Below, in pieces: positions 1 through 12,679 of a DNA stretch of 64,000 nt. The stretch's first letter is position 1; each line of letters begins with the position of its first letter. The notes beneath the pieces are model-generated. The model saw only the letters and a list, made by a program, of their open reading frames with translations, was not told the DNA's origin and made no database searches. The stretch spans positions 6,438,483 through 6,502,482 of the forward strand of contig NW_004454193.1 in NCBI RefSeq assembly GCF_000283155.1, read 5' to 3'. The DNA is from Ceratotherium simum simum (taxonomy: Eukaryota; Chordata; Mammalia; Perissodactyla; Rhinocerotidae). A program made the translations under genes and the position numbers.

Positions 1-158
1 AGAAACCCAAATCAAATAGGCTTAAGCAAATAATAGCAATAACAATCAAGTTTAACTAGCTCACGTCCCATAGATGTACAGAGGTGTCTGGTCTGGATCA
101 CTTGGGTCCAGGTGCTCTGACAACGTCCCTAAGACTCAGTTTCTCCTCTCTGCTTCAC

Positions 159-367
159 TTCTTCTTCTTCTTTTTTTTTTTTTTTTTGGTGAGGAAGAGT
201 GGCGCTGAGCTAACATCTGTGCCAGTCTCCCTCTATTTTATATATGGGACGCTGCCATAGCATGGCTTGATGAGCAGTGTGTAGGTCCGTGCCTGGCATC
301 GGACTTGCAAACCCTGGGCTGCCGAAGCGGAGCATGCAAACTTGACCACTATGCCACCAGGCCGGCC
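159..367 (-). mobile_element. ERE-type equine SINE with near-perfect target-site duplication
   Basis: Reverse-complement ERE: poly-T, GAGCTAACATCTGTGCCAGT, TATGGGACGCTGCCATAGCA, then CCACCAGGCCGGCC. It is flanked by CCTCTCTGCTTCAC (145-158) and CCTCTCTGTTTCAC (368-381), which differ by one base. The tail lies in a T/CTT-rich stretch, so its left edge is approximate. Confidence 0.93.
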
Positions 368-381
368 CCTCTCTGTTTCAC

Positions 382-2476
382 GTCTGATTGTGTTGGTTTC
401 GTACTCAAACAGATGCTTTCGTTGTGGTGTCAAAATGGCTGCCAGGAGCTCCAGCCACACACATGTCTAAGGCTGGGTCCCACGGGAAACAGCATCTGTT
501 TCTGCCCAGAAGTCTCAACAACAGCCACCGGGCCTCTCTATGGCTCTGATGGGGTCGTTTGCCCATCCTGGAGCCAATCACAGTGGCCAAGGTTACATGT
601 CCACCTAGAACTGAGGACAGAGTCCCCTTGGGCCAGTCTACCTGGACTTGAGAGTGAGGGATTCTGAAGGGAGGCCCAGGCGGGGCAAGACAGCAGATGT
701 CTGTTACGATGGTGACCTAGCTGAACCGACTCTTTTAAGCAGAAAGGATGGGGGAACTAAATGAGGTGGTGAGACCTGGCCAGCATCACACAGCAAGGCC
801 CCAATAAAGCCAAGACTCTGACTCCGCTGTCTCACAGTTTAGAAATCCCATTACCACACCCCAAGGGCTCCCAGGAGAAGTAGGGGGTGGGACTGAATAC
901 CCAGGACCCCCACCACCCTAGGCTTCTCAACGGGGTCTGCTCCCCACTTCCCAGGCGTCCTCACCTCTCAGACCGTGCTGAAGGGGGAAAAGATGAGAAG
1001 AGCCAATGCTCTAACAAGCACACACACACACGCACGCATGCACACACTTGTGCACACACACGCACACATCATGAAGGAGAGTCAGAGCCCTCTGTCGGCA
1101 AGTTTATTCTGAAGTAGCCACAATTTATCTTTCCTTATTCTCTTGTATCTCCCACACCTCAGGGCAGGCCTCTGCTGAGACTGGCACAGTTAGCACTCAA
1201 TACATATCACTATTATTATTATTGTTGTATTGTTATTATTATTTCTAGTACTATTATTCATTCTCACCCACACTCTCCTTGCCCAAATCTCTTCATTTGC
1301 CCTGAGGTACAAATGATTAAGAGAGAGGGAGCATGAACAGGCGAGTAGAAGGACCAGAGAGTTGGCATTTTTGACAGGAGCCAAGGCCTGAATTCATCGA
1401 AAGGCGTGAAAATCCTAAGTCTGAATGTGCATAGTTCTTTCCACTTTCTCATCCATCACCTCACTTAATTCTTAAAAAACAAAATCAAAAACAACTCTGG
1501 GAGTGAAATCAGGGGGAAATTATCTCTATTTACAAATAAATAACTGAGACCCTTCTCCCCAAAGAAACATTTCTCTAAGGTTTTTCAGGTACTCCATAAG
1601 GGAATTTAGATAGAACCTGAGTCCTAGTTCAGAAGTTTTTCTACTAAATACACGTGTATGCGTGAGACACCCGCCACATCCATACACGTTCATATTACTA
1701 GAAATACAGAGATGGAGATACAAACGAAACAATGGATCTAAAAGCCTACGAAGTCACAAACACTCACAGGGCCTTACGATACCCATAAAAGCATGAGAAA
1801 CTCCCTGGACCTAAGCCGAGTATAAGATACACCCCACTCCCTACGTACATCAATATTTCTACTCTCTGCCCTTCTTCCGTCACCCACCCTGGCGCCACCA
1901 CACTGACCCTTTCTCCTGCCTCCCGTCTTTATCTCAATTGTGACCAAGATGTTTCCCTTCCCTTTGCTAATAAGAACTCTATTCAGTTCAATTAGCATTT
2001 ATTGATCCCCTAGGAGGTAGATAGTATTAAGTCCATTTTACTGACCTGCAAACAAAGACTTAAAGAGTTTAAGCAACTTGCCAAAAGTTGTACAGCTAGA
2101 CCCAACCATTTCCGCCGGCCACCGTCTGGCCCAGGTGGTCTGTCATTAGACTCCACCCAATTTTTTTAGTTTTGAAACAGAGAAGACACGGTGTCGTGGT
2201 CCTACCCTTGAAAAAAGTGGGGAGAAAGTGGTTCCTCCTGGTCCACCTTCAGCCAGACTCCTGTACATTTGTTCATTCAACAACACTTACTGAGCTCCTA
2301 CTAGGAGTTATTCTCTTAGGCATGAAGTTGTGAGGGGTTTGGAGGGCAGGGGAGGAAGGAGAAGGGAGAAAAGTCCTTCTGATTGAAGTAGAATAGGTTC
2401 CAAAATGTTTGCTCTTGAGCTAGAGCCTATCATGGCAATCACTGATGGAAAAATGGGTTCAAGCATCAAGCCAGCG
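382..2476. other. Intergenic DNA upstream of MMP2, segment 1
   Basis: No coding exon is recognised. It contains a CA repeat (1,019-1,070), an ATT repeat (1,203-1,261) and minus-strand MIR fragments (about 735-845 and 2,010-2,105). Confidence 0.6.
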
Positions 2477-3262
2477 GGATGTAGATGTAGATGTAGTTGT
2501 GGATGTGGACGTGGACGTGGATGTGGATGCAGATGTGGATGTGGATGTGGACGTGGACGTGGACGTGGATGTGGACGTGGATGCGGATGCGGATGTGGGT
2601 GTGGATGTGGACGTGGACGTGGATGTGGATGTGGATGTAGATGTGGATGTGGATTTGGATGTGGATGTGGATGTAGAAGTGGATGTGGATGTGGATGTGG
2701 ATGTGGATGTAGACGTGGATGTGGATGTGGATGTGGATGTAGACGTGGATGTNNNNNNNNNNNNNNNNNNNNNNNNNNNNNNNNNNNNNNNNNNNNNNNN
2801 NNNNNNNNNNNNNNNNNNNNNNNNNNNNNNNNNNNNNNNNNNNNNNNNNNNNNNNNNNNNNNNNNNNNNNNNNNNNNNNNNNNNNNNNNNNNNNNNNNNN
2901 NNNNNNNNNNNNNNNNNNNNNNNNNNNNNNNNNNNNNNNNNNNNNNNNNNNNNNNNNNNNNNNNNNNNNNNNNNNNNNNNNNNNNNNNNNNNNNNNNNNN
3001 NNNNNNNNNNNNNNNNNNNNNNNNNNNNNNNNNNNNNNNNNNNNNNNNNNNNNNNNNNNNNNNNNNNNNNNNNNNNNNNNNNNNNNNNNNNNNNNNNNNN
3101 NNNNNNNNNNNNNNNNNNNNNNNNNNNNNNNNNNNNNNNNNNNNNNNNNNNNNNNNNNNNNNNNNNNNNNNNNNNNNNNNNNGATGTGGATGTGGATGTG
3201 GATGTAGACGTGGATGTGGACGTGGATATGGATGTAGATGCAGATGTAGATGTAGTTATAGA
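2477..3262. repeat. GGATGT/GGACGT-based 6-bp minisatellite with assembly gap
   Basis: Perfect register of GATGTG units with GACGTG, GATGTA and GATGCG variants on both sides of the gap. Variants are spaced by multiples of 6 and suggest 12-24-bp higher-order units. Because the unit is a multiple of three, all frames stay open (Val-Asp and Cys-Gly/Arg repeats). This is not a gene. Confidence 0.97.
2753..3182. other. Assembly gap (430 N)
   Basis: A run of N inside the 6-bp minisatellite; the repeat flanks both sides. The true size is unknown. Confidence 0.99.
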
Positions 3263-3514
3263 TCTTCTGTTTTAGTGGTTAATACACACAGATGGTAAAA
3301 AATTTTAAGTTATGAAAAGTCTCTCACATACATCACCAACCACTCAGTTTGTCCCCTTAAAGGCAATGACTTTAGCTCTCATAAGCCCATCCAGAGAAGG
3401 TGAAGTGTGTCTCAATGAAACTACTTATTTCTCGAGAACCTCCCCTAAACAATATGTTATCAAACCCTGTGATATTTGCCACTCTGATCAATACACAGTA
3501 TTTAATTTTTCTTG

Positions 3515-3990
3515 AATTGCCTGTTCATAGTCTTAGAACAGTTTCCTGTTCAGTTGTTTGACTTTTTCTTATTCATTTATAGGAACTCTTCATATATTCA
3601 GTAAATTCATCTTTGTATGATATGAAAGCTGCAAATATTTTTCCATGTTTAAGTTTCTTTTAATGTTTATTGTTTTGTTATGCAGACTTAAAAATATTTC
3701 TTTGTAGGCAAATTGATCAATGTTTTCTTTTATGCCCGCTGGAGTTTCAGTCATATTTTGAAAACTCTTACTCAGTTAAGGTTATTTTAAAATTTCCCCA
3801 TATTTTCTTCCAGATCGTTTATGTTTTGTCACGTGTATAAAAACACGGACTCATCTGGAATTTATTTTGTTATAAGTTTTGAGATAGGGATGAAACTTCA
3901 TATTTTTTCCAGATGAGTACCCAGTTATTCCAAAGAATGACATTTATGAAATAAGCCATCTTTCCCCCCACTGATTTGAAATTCCCAAAG
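3515..3990 (-). mobile_element. Old L1 fragment, minus strand
   Basis: The order 'TCTGGAATTTATTTTGTTATAAG', 'GAGATAGGGATGAAACTTCA', 'CAGATGAGTACCCAGTTATTCC' matches the well-known reverse-complement L1 ORF2 3' region. It is heavily decayed. Confidence 0.65.
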
Positions 3991-5615
3991 CTTGGTAGCA
4001 GCTGCTATTTCAGCATTTTCCATTTATTGCATTGTTTGGAGGCTATATAATTATTTTGGATTGATAATAGCACTCACAATGCTTGTGGGAGCTATTCTGC
4101 ACACAATTTAGATGACATCGATGAAACGATTTTGATAAGGAACCAGACCTGTAAGCTGACCCCAACTGGAGAGCTACATCAAACTGATGCAGTGAATAAA
4201 AGCGTGGTGGGAATACTTCGCATTGTGAACCTCTGCTTGCATTCAGGTTTCAACCATGAGGAGGAAAAAGTTGAATACCAAACCAAGACATGAAAGTGCC
4301 TAGCTCTGGAGACAAAATCTAGTAAGGTGAGGGTTGAGGAGGTTCTCATGTGAGATGCAATTCCTGGTCCGCACAGACTGACCCCCAGCTAGGACAGCTT
4401 CTGGAACATGCTGTTAAGTTAAGGTTGTGACTCTACAGCCACGACTACACAACTGCCCCCTCCGCTGGTGCCCACCTCACACTTCACTATAAAAATTTTA
4501 ACTCTCGGGGCCTGCCTTGAGCTTGAAGTGATCCTGGGATCTCCTTCCCACCAGGGGAAGGCCTGGGTGCCCTTTAATCTTCTTAGAGCAAAATCTACTG
4601 AGCAAAATTATAATTTGATATGGCTGCACTTAGCCAATAGAAACTCATAAACCGTCTTAACATAATACATTGTGAAATAGAATTACTAAGTACCATGAAG
4701 CATATGAGAACCCCAGGCCTCCATTCATCTCTAGCTTTATGCTAGGGCAGCATATTATAGTGATTTCAGCTCCAGAGCAGAGCTCCCCAAAGAGTGCTTC
4801 AGTCTTAATTAAAATGTCAATGAAATACAAAAGTGCATAAGGGACATTTCCAGGGATCGTTCCCTGTTTACTTCCAGCTGGCTGGCTGCTCCTTCCCTCT
4901 AGTCTGCCTGCTTGTCCACTCAGTGCACGCGCTCGACCCATCCTTCTTCTCTGTCCTGGGGGAGCCCTTCTCCAGACCCTCTGCCATCCCCATGGGAGAC
5001 TGGAGGGACGTGGACTGCAGATGCCTGCTTGAGGCATCTCTGTAAACGGAGCTGCCTGAGTTAGAAGGCATGGATTAGCATCACCTGGGTGCACAGCCCA
5101 GTACTGCAGAATGAAGGGTGAGGTGGAAGGGTTGGGGGAAGTAAGAGGAGAAAACTCCAGCCGCAGACTGGCTGGGTGCAGCATCAGTGAATTGAGGGAC
5201 ACAGGAATTTTTTTAACTCAGGAATTGAAAATGCAGATACCTGTGGGGCTAGACAACTGATATAACTGAGGATGTGGGGCAGGTGCAGGGTAGCAGGGAA
5301 TGGTGGGGGTTGTGGTGAACTAGAAATCATTCCCCCCTCAAAAGGGGCAGTAGCTACTCAGCTTCAAGATTGTTTACATGTGGGAATGTAAGCCTGGTGT
5401 CACCATGTCTTCTGATTTTTTTCCCCAAGAAATCCTATAAATATGCATTTTTTTCAAAATGTGAAATCTCCTGTTTTTGTATTGTACTTATTAAATATTT
5501 ATAACCCTTGTGTGGGTCAACTCAATGACCAAAATAAAATGTGTGTGGATGAACTCTGGCCTTCAGTCTTGAGAGGGGACTGTTAGGCCTCAGCCTTGTT
5601 CTTTCCTTAATTTCA
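3991..5615. other. Intergenic DNA upstream of MMP2, segment 2
   Basis: No exon is recognised. 5,210-5,500 is a copy of an unassigned dispersed repeat also present at 20,370-20,640 and 46,190-46,510. The open frame at 4657-5202 (minus) has no recognisable domain. Confidence 0.5.
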
Positions 5616-5617
5616 GT

Positions 5618-5700
5618 ATCCATCTATCCATCCATCCATCCATCCATCCATCCATCCATCCATCCATCTATCCATCCATCTGTGCCTCCATCCATCCATT
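5618..5700. repeat. (CATC)n microsatellite
   Basis: About 80 bp of CATCTATCCATCCATC, nearly perfect in the centre. Confidence 0.95.
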
Positions 5701-6675
5701 GAATATTCATTAATGCCTCCAGGTGCAAGAGAATGTGATAGAAATAGGAATGAGTCTAACCCCAAGTCCAATCTTATCTCCAGCCTCATTCTGGTCCTAT
5801 CTTGACTTTACAGAGGAAGGCAGCCAGATATAGTTTTTAAATAATAGTGTGTTTGTGTTTTAAGCACAGACTAGGGGTCAAAAGTGAAGATCTTTAGACC
5901 CATCCTGGCTTCTAAGTTGCATGTGACCTTGGGCTAATGCCTTCCCCTTAGGCTTCTCTTTTCCCATAACACAAGCTGAAGAATCTTGGATGAGACTTTA
6001 GGTTGTCATAGTGACCACGTCTGGTCTGGTTCTTGACCTCGTTTTAGGCCCCAGGCCAATGCTAACCTTTGTGTTGACATCGCCTCTGTCTGGTGAGCTG
6101 CTCTTAGCAGGCTCCCCTGTCTGACTCTGCCATGACTTCGTTCCTGTGCCCTGCCTGGACCATAACCGCAAGCAATGCCTCCATAGTTACTGAAATTGTT
6201 GCATTTTATGCTTTTAGCTGAAGGAGAACCTAGGAAAGTGGCATCCATCACCACCTCAGAGAGAAGTGACTGTCTGGAAGAGCTCTTGCTAAGAGGGGCA
6301 CTTCCTCCTATGTCCCCCGGCACTCCCCCCGTTCTTGTGCGTGGTCGGTGGTGGAGGGTGTGGGAGTCTTTTAATGACACGTGCAAGGCAGGCCTGGCTC
6401 TATAGGTGGTGGCCTTCCCTGTTGTTGATGTAAGGGCCCTGGGAAGATGCCAGCCCAAATTATCCCCCACCTGATGCCAATGAAACCTTGTGAGAGCAGG
6501 GAACTTGACCTGTCACTTCTATATCCTCATCCAGCACAGAGACTGCACATAGTAGGTGCCACATCTGCAGATGAACTGACGCACTGGGGAAAAAATCATT
6601 TTGCTGGTGGGGAAGTAGGGACCAGAGAAGAGAAGGGACTTGCCTGAGGACCGTTCCTCTCTTCTCCCTCTCACT
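5701..6675. other. Intergenic DNA upstream of MMP2, segment 3
   Basis: Nothing recognisable beyond weak MIR-like pieces near 5,880-5,980 and 6,480-6,650. The open frames here overlap on both strands and show no domain. Confidence 0.45.
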
Positions 6676-6679
6676 ATCT

Positions 6680-7035
6680 TCACACATGGACATACACACA
6701 CTCAGATGCCAGACATACACATCCACATCCACGTACTGACAGACACACAGACACATGCGCACACACACTCAGACTCCAGGCATCCCCATGGACAGACACA
6801 CATGCACACAAACGCATGATTACATACTTACATGCTTACATACATGCTAACACAGATAGACACATGTATACGTAGACACGTGTACAGAGACGCAGATACA
6901 CACATACAGACACTTATTCATGCACAAACAGATGTGCAGACAGATACACACTCACACACCAACACAGACACATGGACACACTCACACATGCAGACACACA
7001 GAGACACACACACACACCCTGACGCACACACACAT
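6680..7035. repeat. CA-rich degenerate microsatellite
   Basis: About 350 bp of ACACACA interrupted by GACAGAT, TACATGCT and CAGACACA variants. Thr/His/Gln-rich frames in it are artefacts. Confidence 0.9.
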
Positions 7036-8550
7036 GCCCCTCCCTGTGGTTGCCGGAAGCTTCTCCTGCGACAATTCACCCAGGCCTCCTGCTCAAACTC
7101 CCTGACCCGAGTGAAGAGACGCCCTTTTTCTCACACCTCTGTCAAAAGGTAGCGGGGTTCATGCTAAATATCTGACTCATTCAAGTTGCCCCCTCAGGAC
7201 AAATGATCACTTCAGCAGGCACCTCCTGGGCCTCAGGCAGAGGACTAAGCCTGGGAGGACATTTCCACTGATGGGGAGAAAATTCCCCGTCATTCTCGAA
7301 ATCCCATCTCTGAGGAAGCGTTGACTTCTCTTGAGGCACGTTGACTTCTCTTGAGGCACGAGGAGGGAACAGGCCCATTCATGGTGCCTGCAGCCTTGAC
7401 CTCAGGCTGGGTGACAAAACATCAGCTCATTTACGTCCAGAGATGCAAAACTGCAAGATGCTTCTAGGGCTTTATTAAAGCCCAGGATGGTACTGTAGAC
7501 CACGAATCCTGCTCTCTCTGTGTCCGTTTCTCTGAGGTCAAGGCTCCCATTTTCTTTATCTGCTTATCTTTTCCTTTGGGTCTGAGGCTGTGGGGCTGTA
7601 TATGTCTCCTGCTTGTATTTTCTGCTTCGGGGCCTCTTAGTTCCCGTTTTCTGATCATCCAGCCTGGCGCCTTCATCCGATTGCTTTTCAAAATTTATGG
7701 GTCTGCCTCTTCTCCAGCAGATAATTTGGCCGTAATTTAACATTTGTGTTTTTTCAACTATTTCCAACATTCTTCTTTCCTGGAGCTGGCCGCCCTTCGG
7801 GGAGGCAGAGATTGGAGAGACACGCTCAGGTTTATTCTGCCTTTGTTTGAGCTTGTTGCTAAGAAATAGTATATATATTGGTCGTCTTGTCTGTCTTTCC
7901 AGCTTTTGATCAATAGTGTGTGTTTCTTGTATAAGAACTTGCCACATTTATTCAACAGATTGTACATTAATTTTACCATCATGACATCATATGAACAGAT
8001 AATCCACACAAAAAAAAAAAAACACTTCGGATTTCTTAAAAGTGAATTTAATTATAAATAGTAATGGATGCTGGAGAATTATAATTATGAAAAGTCATGT
8101 TCTCTAGGTCTGAAATGACAGATTATATTTCAAAGGCTTATGGCAGAGGAATTAAAGGACCCAATTTATTAGTTGTAAATGTATGATTATTGCAGCTTTG
8201 CTTAAAAAAAAAATACACACGATCACAGCATATTCTAGCTGGATTTAAGATGCCTAATCCTTTGGACAAGAATCGTATTTTGCACCAAAAGCTGCCACTC
8301 CGTTAATTTGTTTGTGAGACAGAGACAGGCAACTAATCTTTGTCTCCTGATCCCTGAATAGCAATAATTTCAAGTATTTTGTGGACATATTTTGCGTTCC
8401 TCCCTCCCATCCTAGCAAAGTGATTAAGAAGTTGACATGGATCAGAGAATAGAAATGGTGTTGTGGGGAAGGAAACGGAGAGGGTCTCGTGGATTTTGGT
8501 GGGAGGGGTGGGATGGGAGGTGCAGAGTATGCAGAGGACCTGGGACTGGG
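7036..8550. other. Intergenic DNA upstream of MMP2, segment 4
   Basis: A perfect 20-bp tandem duplication lies at 7320-7359. The rest shows no family I can name. The minus-strand frames at 7464-7947 show no domain. Confidence 0.5.
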
Positions 8551-8554
8551 CTAA

Positions 8555-8790
8555 ATTTATTCATGAAACAAATATTTACTAAGCATCTGCTACGTCCCAG
8601 TTCCCGTACTAAGTATATTCTCTGTGTTGTCTCAGTTAAGCCTCTCAGAACAACCCCTTGAGCAAGATATATTGTGAATTTATTTTACAGGTGGGGAAAC
8701 TGAGGCTCAGAAAGATCATCAAGCAACTTGCTCGAGGTAACTGAGTTCATGAGTGGTGGAGACAGTACCTGAATGGAGGTCTGTCTGGCC
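8555..8790 (-). repeat. MIR SINE, minus strand
   Basis: Reads ATTTACTAAGCATCTGCTACG, then 'TTTTACAGGTGGGGAAACTGAGGC', 'AGCAACTTGCTCGAGG' and 'AGTACCTGAATGGAGGTC', the MIR landmarks in reverse complement. Confidence 0.85.
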
Positions 8791-8959
8791 CCGAGGAGTA
8801 TGTTGCCACATGGCCTCTCCATTCCTCGCCCGTATGGGACTCACAGCCTCCCTGGAGAGAAACAGCGTGGTGGGAAGCGGGCGTGTCCACGGGGGCATTA
8901 AGTGGGGTGAGAGGGCTGTGCTTATGGCACTCTCAAAGACGGAGGAAGGAAGGAGGAAT

Positions 8960-9345
8960 TAATTGTGCTGCATCAGGATGGGGAGGGTGGCATAGAAGAG
9001 GCCCAAAAGGATCAAGCAAGGCCCTGTAGACATGACGCTGAGCCGGGCCCTGAGGACGAGCATGTTTCTCCAGGCAGGGGGACATCATCCCCAGCAGAAG
9101 GAACAGCCTGTGAAGCAGACAGATTCTGAAGGGCACAAACGAAGCGTCTTGTGTTTGCAAATGTGGGATGACGGTTTAGGGTGTGAAGAGGAGCAGGGGA
9201 GAGGGACACGGAGGCAGAGGCAGGAGATGAGCCTGGAATAGTCATGATAAAGAGCCTTCAATGCCAAGCTAAGGGGCTTAGACTTTCTCCTGTAGACAGT
9301 GGGGAGCCGTAGATGGTTAATGAGCATGAGATGGTGGTATTGACG
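8960..9345 (-). repeat. L2-like LINE fragment, minus strand (tentative)
   Basis: The order 'CCTGAGGACG..CCAGGCAGG..GGAACAGCCTGTGAAG' and then 'AATGCCAAGCTAAGGGGCTTAG', 'CAGTGGGGAGCCGTAGATGG' resembles reverse-complement L2. It is strongly diverged. Confidence 0.5.
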
Positions 9346-9489
9346 GAAGAGGCCACCGACTCACGTGGGGCCAGGTGGGTCAGACAGGCCTGGAGAGGTT
9401 GCATAAGCCAGAGAAAGCCCAGCCTGTCTAAGCGGGTAGCCAGTCCACCGTGGACAGTGAGAATCCAGACCTCCCAACTTAAGAGAAGC

Positions 9490-9957
9490 TAGAAACTTGG
9501 TAGATTGATTGCAAAAACAGCCCCATGTCCTTCTCTCTCCAGGCCCTTTCCAGTGGGACTCTGGACTGCCCCCGTCTTGTGTTGGAGTCTGTTCCCCACC
9601 CATTGAATCTGCTTTGAATCATCCAATGTGACACAGTAAGTGTGCCTGTCCTGACCTGGGCCTCAAGTGGTTTGCTGTCCCCCTTGGAAGGCTGTCTCCA
9701 CCACGAGGCCAAGCTGGACCAGCCTGCTGGAGGACCAGAGACCACGTGGAGTGGAGCCACATCATCCCAGCCTGGCCCGCCTAGCCCAGCCCACCTCCGG
9801 CTGAGCCACCAGCTCTGCAGGAAAATGAGAGAGCCCCACCAGAGCAGCAGAACCAGCCAGCAGCCTGTGGACTCATGAAAAATAAGAAATGTTTGTTGTT
9901 CTAAGCCACGAAGCTTTGGAGTCATTTGTTAGGCAGCGATAGCTAACTGATACAGTA
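9490..9957 (+). mobile_element. MaLR (MLT1-like) solitary LTR fragment
   Basis: The right end TTGTTCTAAGCCACGAAGC, then 'GAGTCATTTGTTAGGCAGCG' and 'ATAGCTAACTGATACAG', is the typical 3' terminus of MLT1-class LTRs as remembered. The left boundary is uncertain. No internal retroviral coding sequence is visible. Confidence 0.55.
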
Positions 9958-12260
9958 ACTAATTCACGCTTTAAAAAACGAATCTATGCTGATGTTTCAC
10001 ACACCCCCACCCTGCAGAAAACTGGAGGGATCAGAGACTCAAACGGCATCTCTGGTTCAACAAGCATCAGAGTGTTCAGTTCTAAGTTGCTGGGATGGGG
10101 CAGAGGAGGGGAGGCCTAAGAACATTCCAGACACTGCCATCAACTGTGGAGTCCACTGTGGCCTCAGTATCCCCCACTCAAGCAGCGCCCAGCCTCCACC
10201 CAGCTCCCGCCTGTCGTACCTGCACTCAGCAGGACCCGTCCAGCCGTCTGTCCCTCAGCCTGACCCCTGACTCCATTTGTCTGGGGCTGTGACACCCAAG
10301 AGCTCGGGGCCCTGGGCATTTTCATCTGGAATCTCTCCCTTTTTAGATCCGACATGGTTTGAGCACTCTGGACCCACAGAGCACTCGGTAGGCTGCATGC
10401 GGTCCTCCAGCTCTGGGGCACCTGCAGGCTGAGTTCTCACTCCAGGGCCCGCATTTGGGGTTCAGGGGGCAGCGTGGATCCCACGGCTGGATCTTCCTCT
10501 GCCACAGAGGCTTTGTTGCTGCCTGAATTACAAATGGCCCCTCCAGCAGTCACAGGCCAACGCAGCATGTCGGGGGCTTGTCTTAGCTGGATGTAAGCTC
10601 CGCTCAAGCCCTCAGGCAGGACCCCTGGTTCAAGGTTAAACATGACACACATCAGAACTTCCCCACCCTTGTGTTCCAGCTTGGAATGTTCTTCCTCCTC
10701 CTCGGCCCTCAAGGTTCTGCTCCAGTGATGCCTCCTCCGGGAAGTCCTCCCTGATCCCCTGCCCTGACAGAGGGTCCTCCTGAGCCACTTGAAGCTCTGG
10801 AAGTCCCGCTCATCAGCTTCTGCCTTGCCCTGGGGGGTCTCTGGGCACCTGTCAGTCATCCCCAGCAGGCCACAGTCTCCTCCATGGTCAGGGAGGGGTG
10901 TTCACCTGCAACCCACGTGGGTGGCCACGGCTGTGTGGTGGGAGCCAAGGAGGAAGGTGGTGCCTCTGAAGGAAGCTGTTGGAACTCCCCGTCCCCCTCC
11001 CCCTCCCCATCACCCCCCCACACACACACACACACAGGGCCAGTGACAGGTCCTGGGGCAGGGTCCTTTGGGAATCTGAATCAAGGGGAACCTAGAGGCT
11101 TAGAAAGGAGGCCAACTTCCCTCACTCCAACTTTGCACAACTCGGGGTGATGTGCCTGGTGAATATTCCTTAAGGGGGCCATGGCACCGCCCACAGGTAT
11201 GCTCTGGAAACCCCCCACCCCTTTCCCAGGCCTCCATAAATCCCTCCCAGCTGCCCGCCTGCAATCCCCCCGTAAGTCCCTCTCGGATTCTGCGATGGGG
11301 GCACTTTATCCCAATGAGCCTCCAGCGTATGAAGGAGCGGCCAGTGGCAACCCTCAGTGCTGGTCCCCCGGGGGGAAGGCAAGGAGTGGTTGAACTTGAC
11401 AAGAGTGGGCACGGGACACGGAGAACATCCCAGAGCTGGAGACTGGACATCACAGTCGAGGCTCCAGGAGACTCCAGCCTGAGACGGGAGTTTGTGGGTC
11501 TCTGGGCTGTGGCTGAGAGGGCTGTCAGTCAAGCTCTGATGATTTTCCTCTCTGAGTGGAAAGTGGGAGGGGAAGCTGAGGTACAGGGAGCCTTGTCCCC
11601 ACTGACCTGGGGGCAGGATGGGCTGGCGCTTACAGGAAAGGGGATTGCCTGGATTCCTAGAAAAACAATAGCCACGGCTTGTTGCTGGGGCGGAAGGATT
11701 GGGGTCACCAGCTGCTGTTTGATCCTGTGACAGGTTCCCGATGCTTCGGAATTCAAGGGGGACCCGCTGACCCTCGGGCTCCCTAGCCCCTCCCGCTCGC
11801 CCTGGGTCCCACAATACGTAGGATGTTCTGATTGCCCATTCCTCCTTCCTCTCACCTTACTCTTCTTTTGCTGGAGTGTGTGGTGGGGTTCAAGTCTTAG
11901 AGGCATTTGTCTGAGACCTCAAGGGGAATGTGCAGGAAACAGACTAATCATCTCCAGCTCGACGCCACTGGCTTCCTGCTCTGCCTGGGCACCTGCTGAG
12001 GGACTGCTCGCTAGCTGTGGAGTGGAGTCGGGCAGAGGCCTGGCTTGGGTGGGAAGGGAGACATTCTGACGGGGCTCACGGAATAAGGTCATCCCTGCAG
12101 GTTGGAAGCCACCTACGCACAATTGTAGGATCTCAGAAGGGCAGGGCCGGGAGAATCCACAGGGGTCCCATTGTCCACAGAACACAATCCAACCCCTTAG
12201 CCCGGCCAACCAGCATGATCTGGCCCCGCTGACACCCCAGCTTCATCTTTCTTTATTCCC
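9958..12260. other. Intergenic DNA upstream of MMP2, segment 5
   Basis: GC-moderate. An L2-like piece lies at about 10,660-10,870, and a C-rich plus CA run at 10,989-11,037. Several 100-200 codon frames overlap on both strands (for example 11152-11730 + and 11170-11814 -), none with a recognised domain or exon structure. Confidence 0.5.
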
Positions 12261-12679
12261 ACACTGCGTCATTAGGGTTATTTGCATGTAATCAACAGAA
12301 ACAAATTCTAGCCATCTTAAGCAAATGGGGGTTCATTGGAGTGATAAGAGGGGTGCAGGAAAAAGCTACACAACTGGGGCAGGTGCCAAGGTGAGAACCA
12401 GGCCCCTGGGGCCCCACAGCTGCCGTGCTTGGGCTCCCAGAGTTCTGTTTTTATTCATGTCATTCAAGATTCCGTGAGCATCCCATCGGCTGAGCCCAGA
12501 CCACAAGCCCACTCATTCAGAGGAAGAGCCTGGCCCAAGAAGGCTCCAAGGACCCACTTGGTTCCCGAAGAGGGAAGGCAGGTACCCTGCTCTGCCTTCC
12601 CAGCAACACTTTTCTCAGTGGGAAGGAGGGAACCTCCCCAAAGGAGGGGGCGCTGATGCTTGGTGACCAAGCCCATGAA

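Noticed and set aside
2405..3298. Long open frames of Cys-Gly/Arg or Val-Asp repeats
   Set aside because: They are translations of a 6-bp repeat, whose unit length keeps every frame open, and they pass through an N gap. No start context, splice signal or domain is seen.
11152..11814. Opposed frames of 192 and 214 codons as a possible gene
   Set aside because: No recognised domain, overlapping on both strands, no splice or promoter context, and located in repeat-bearing intergenic DNA.
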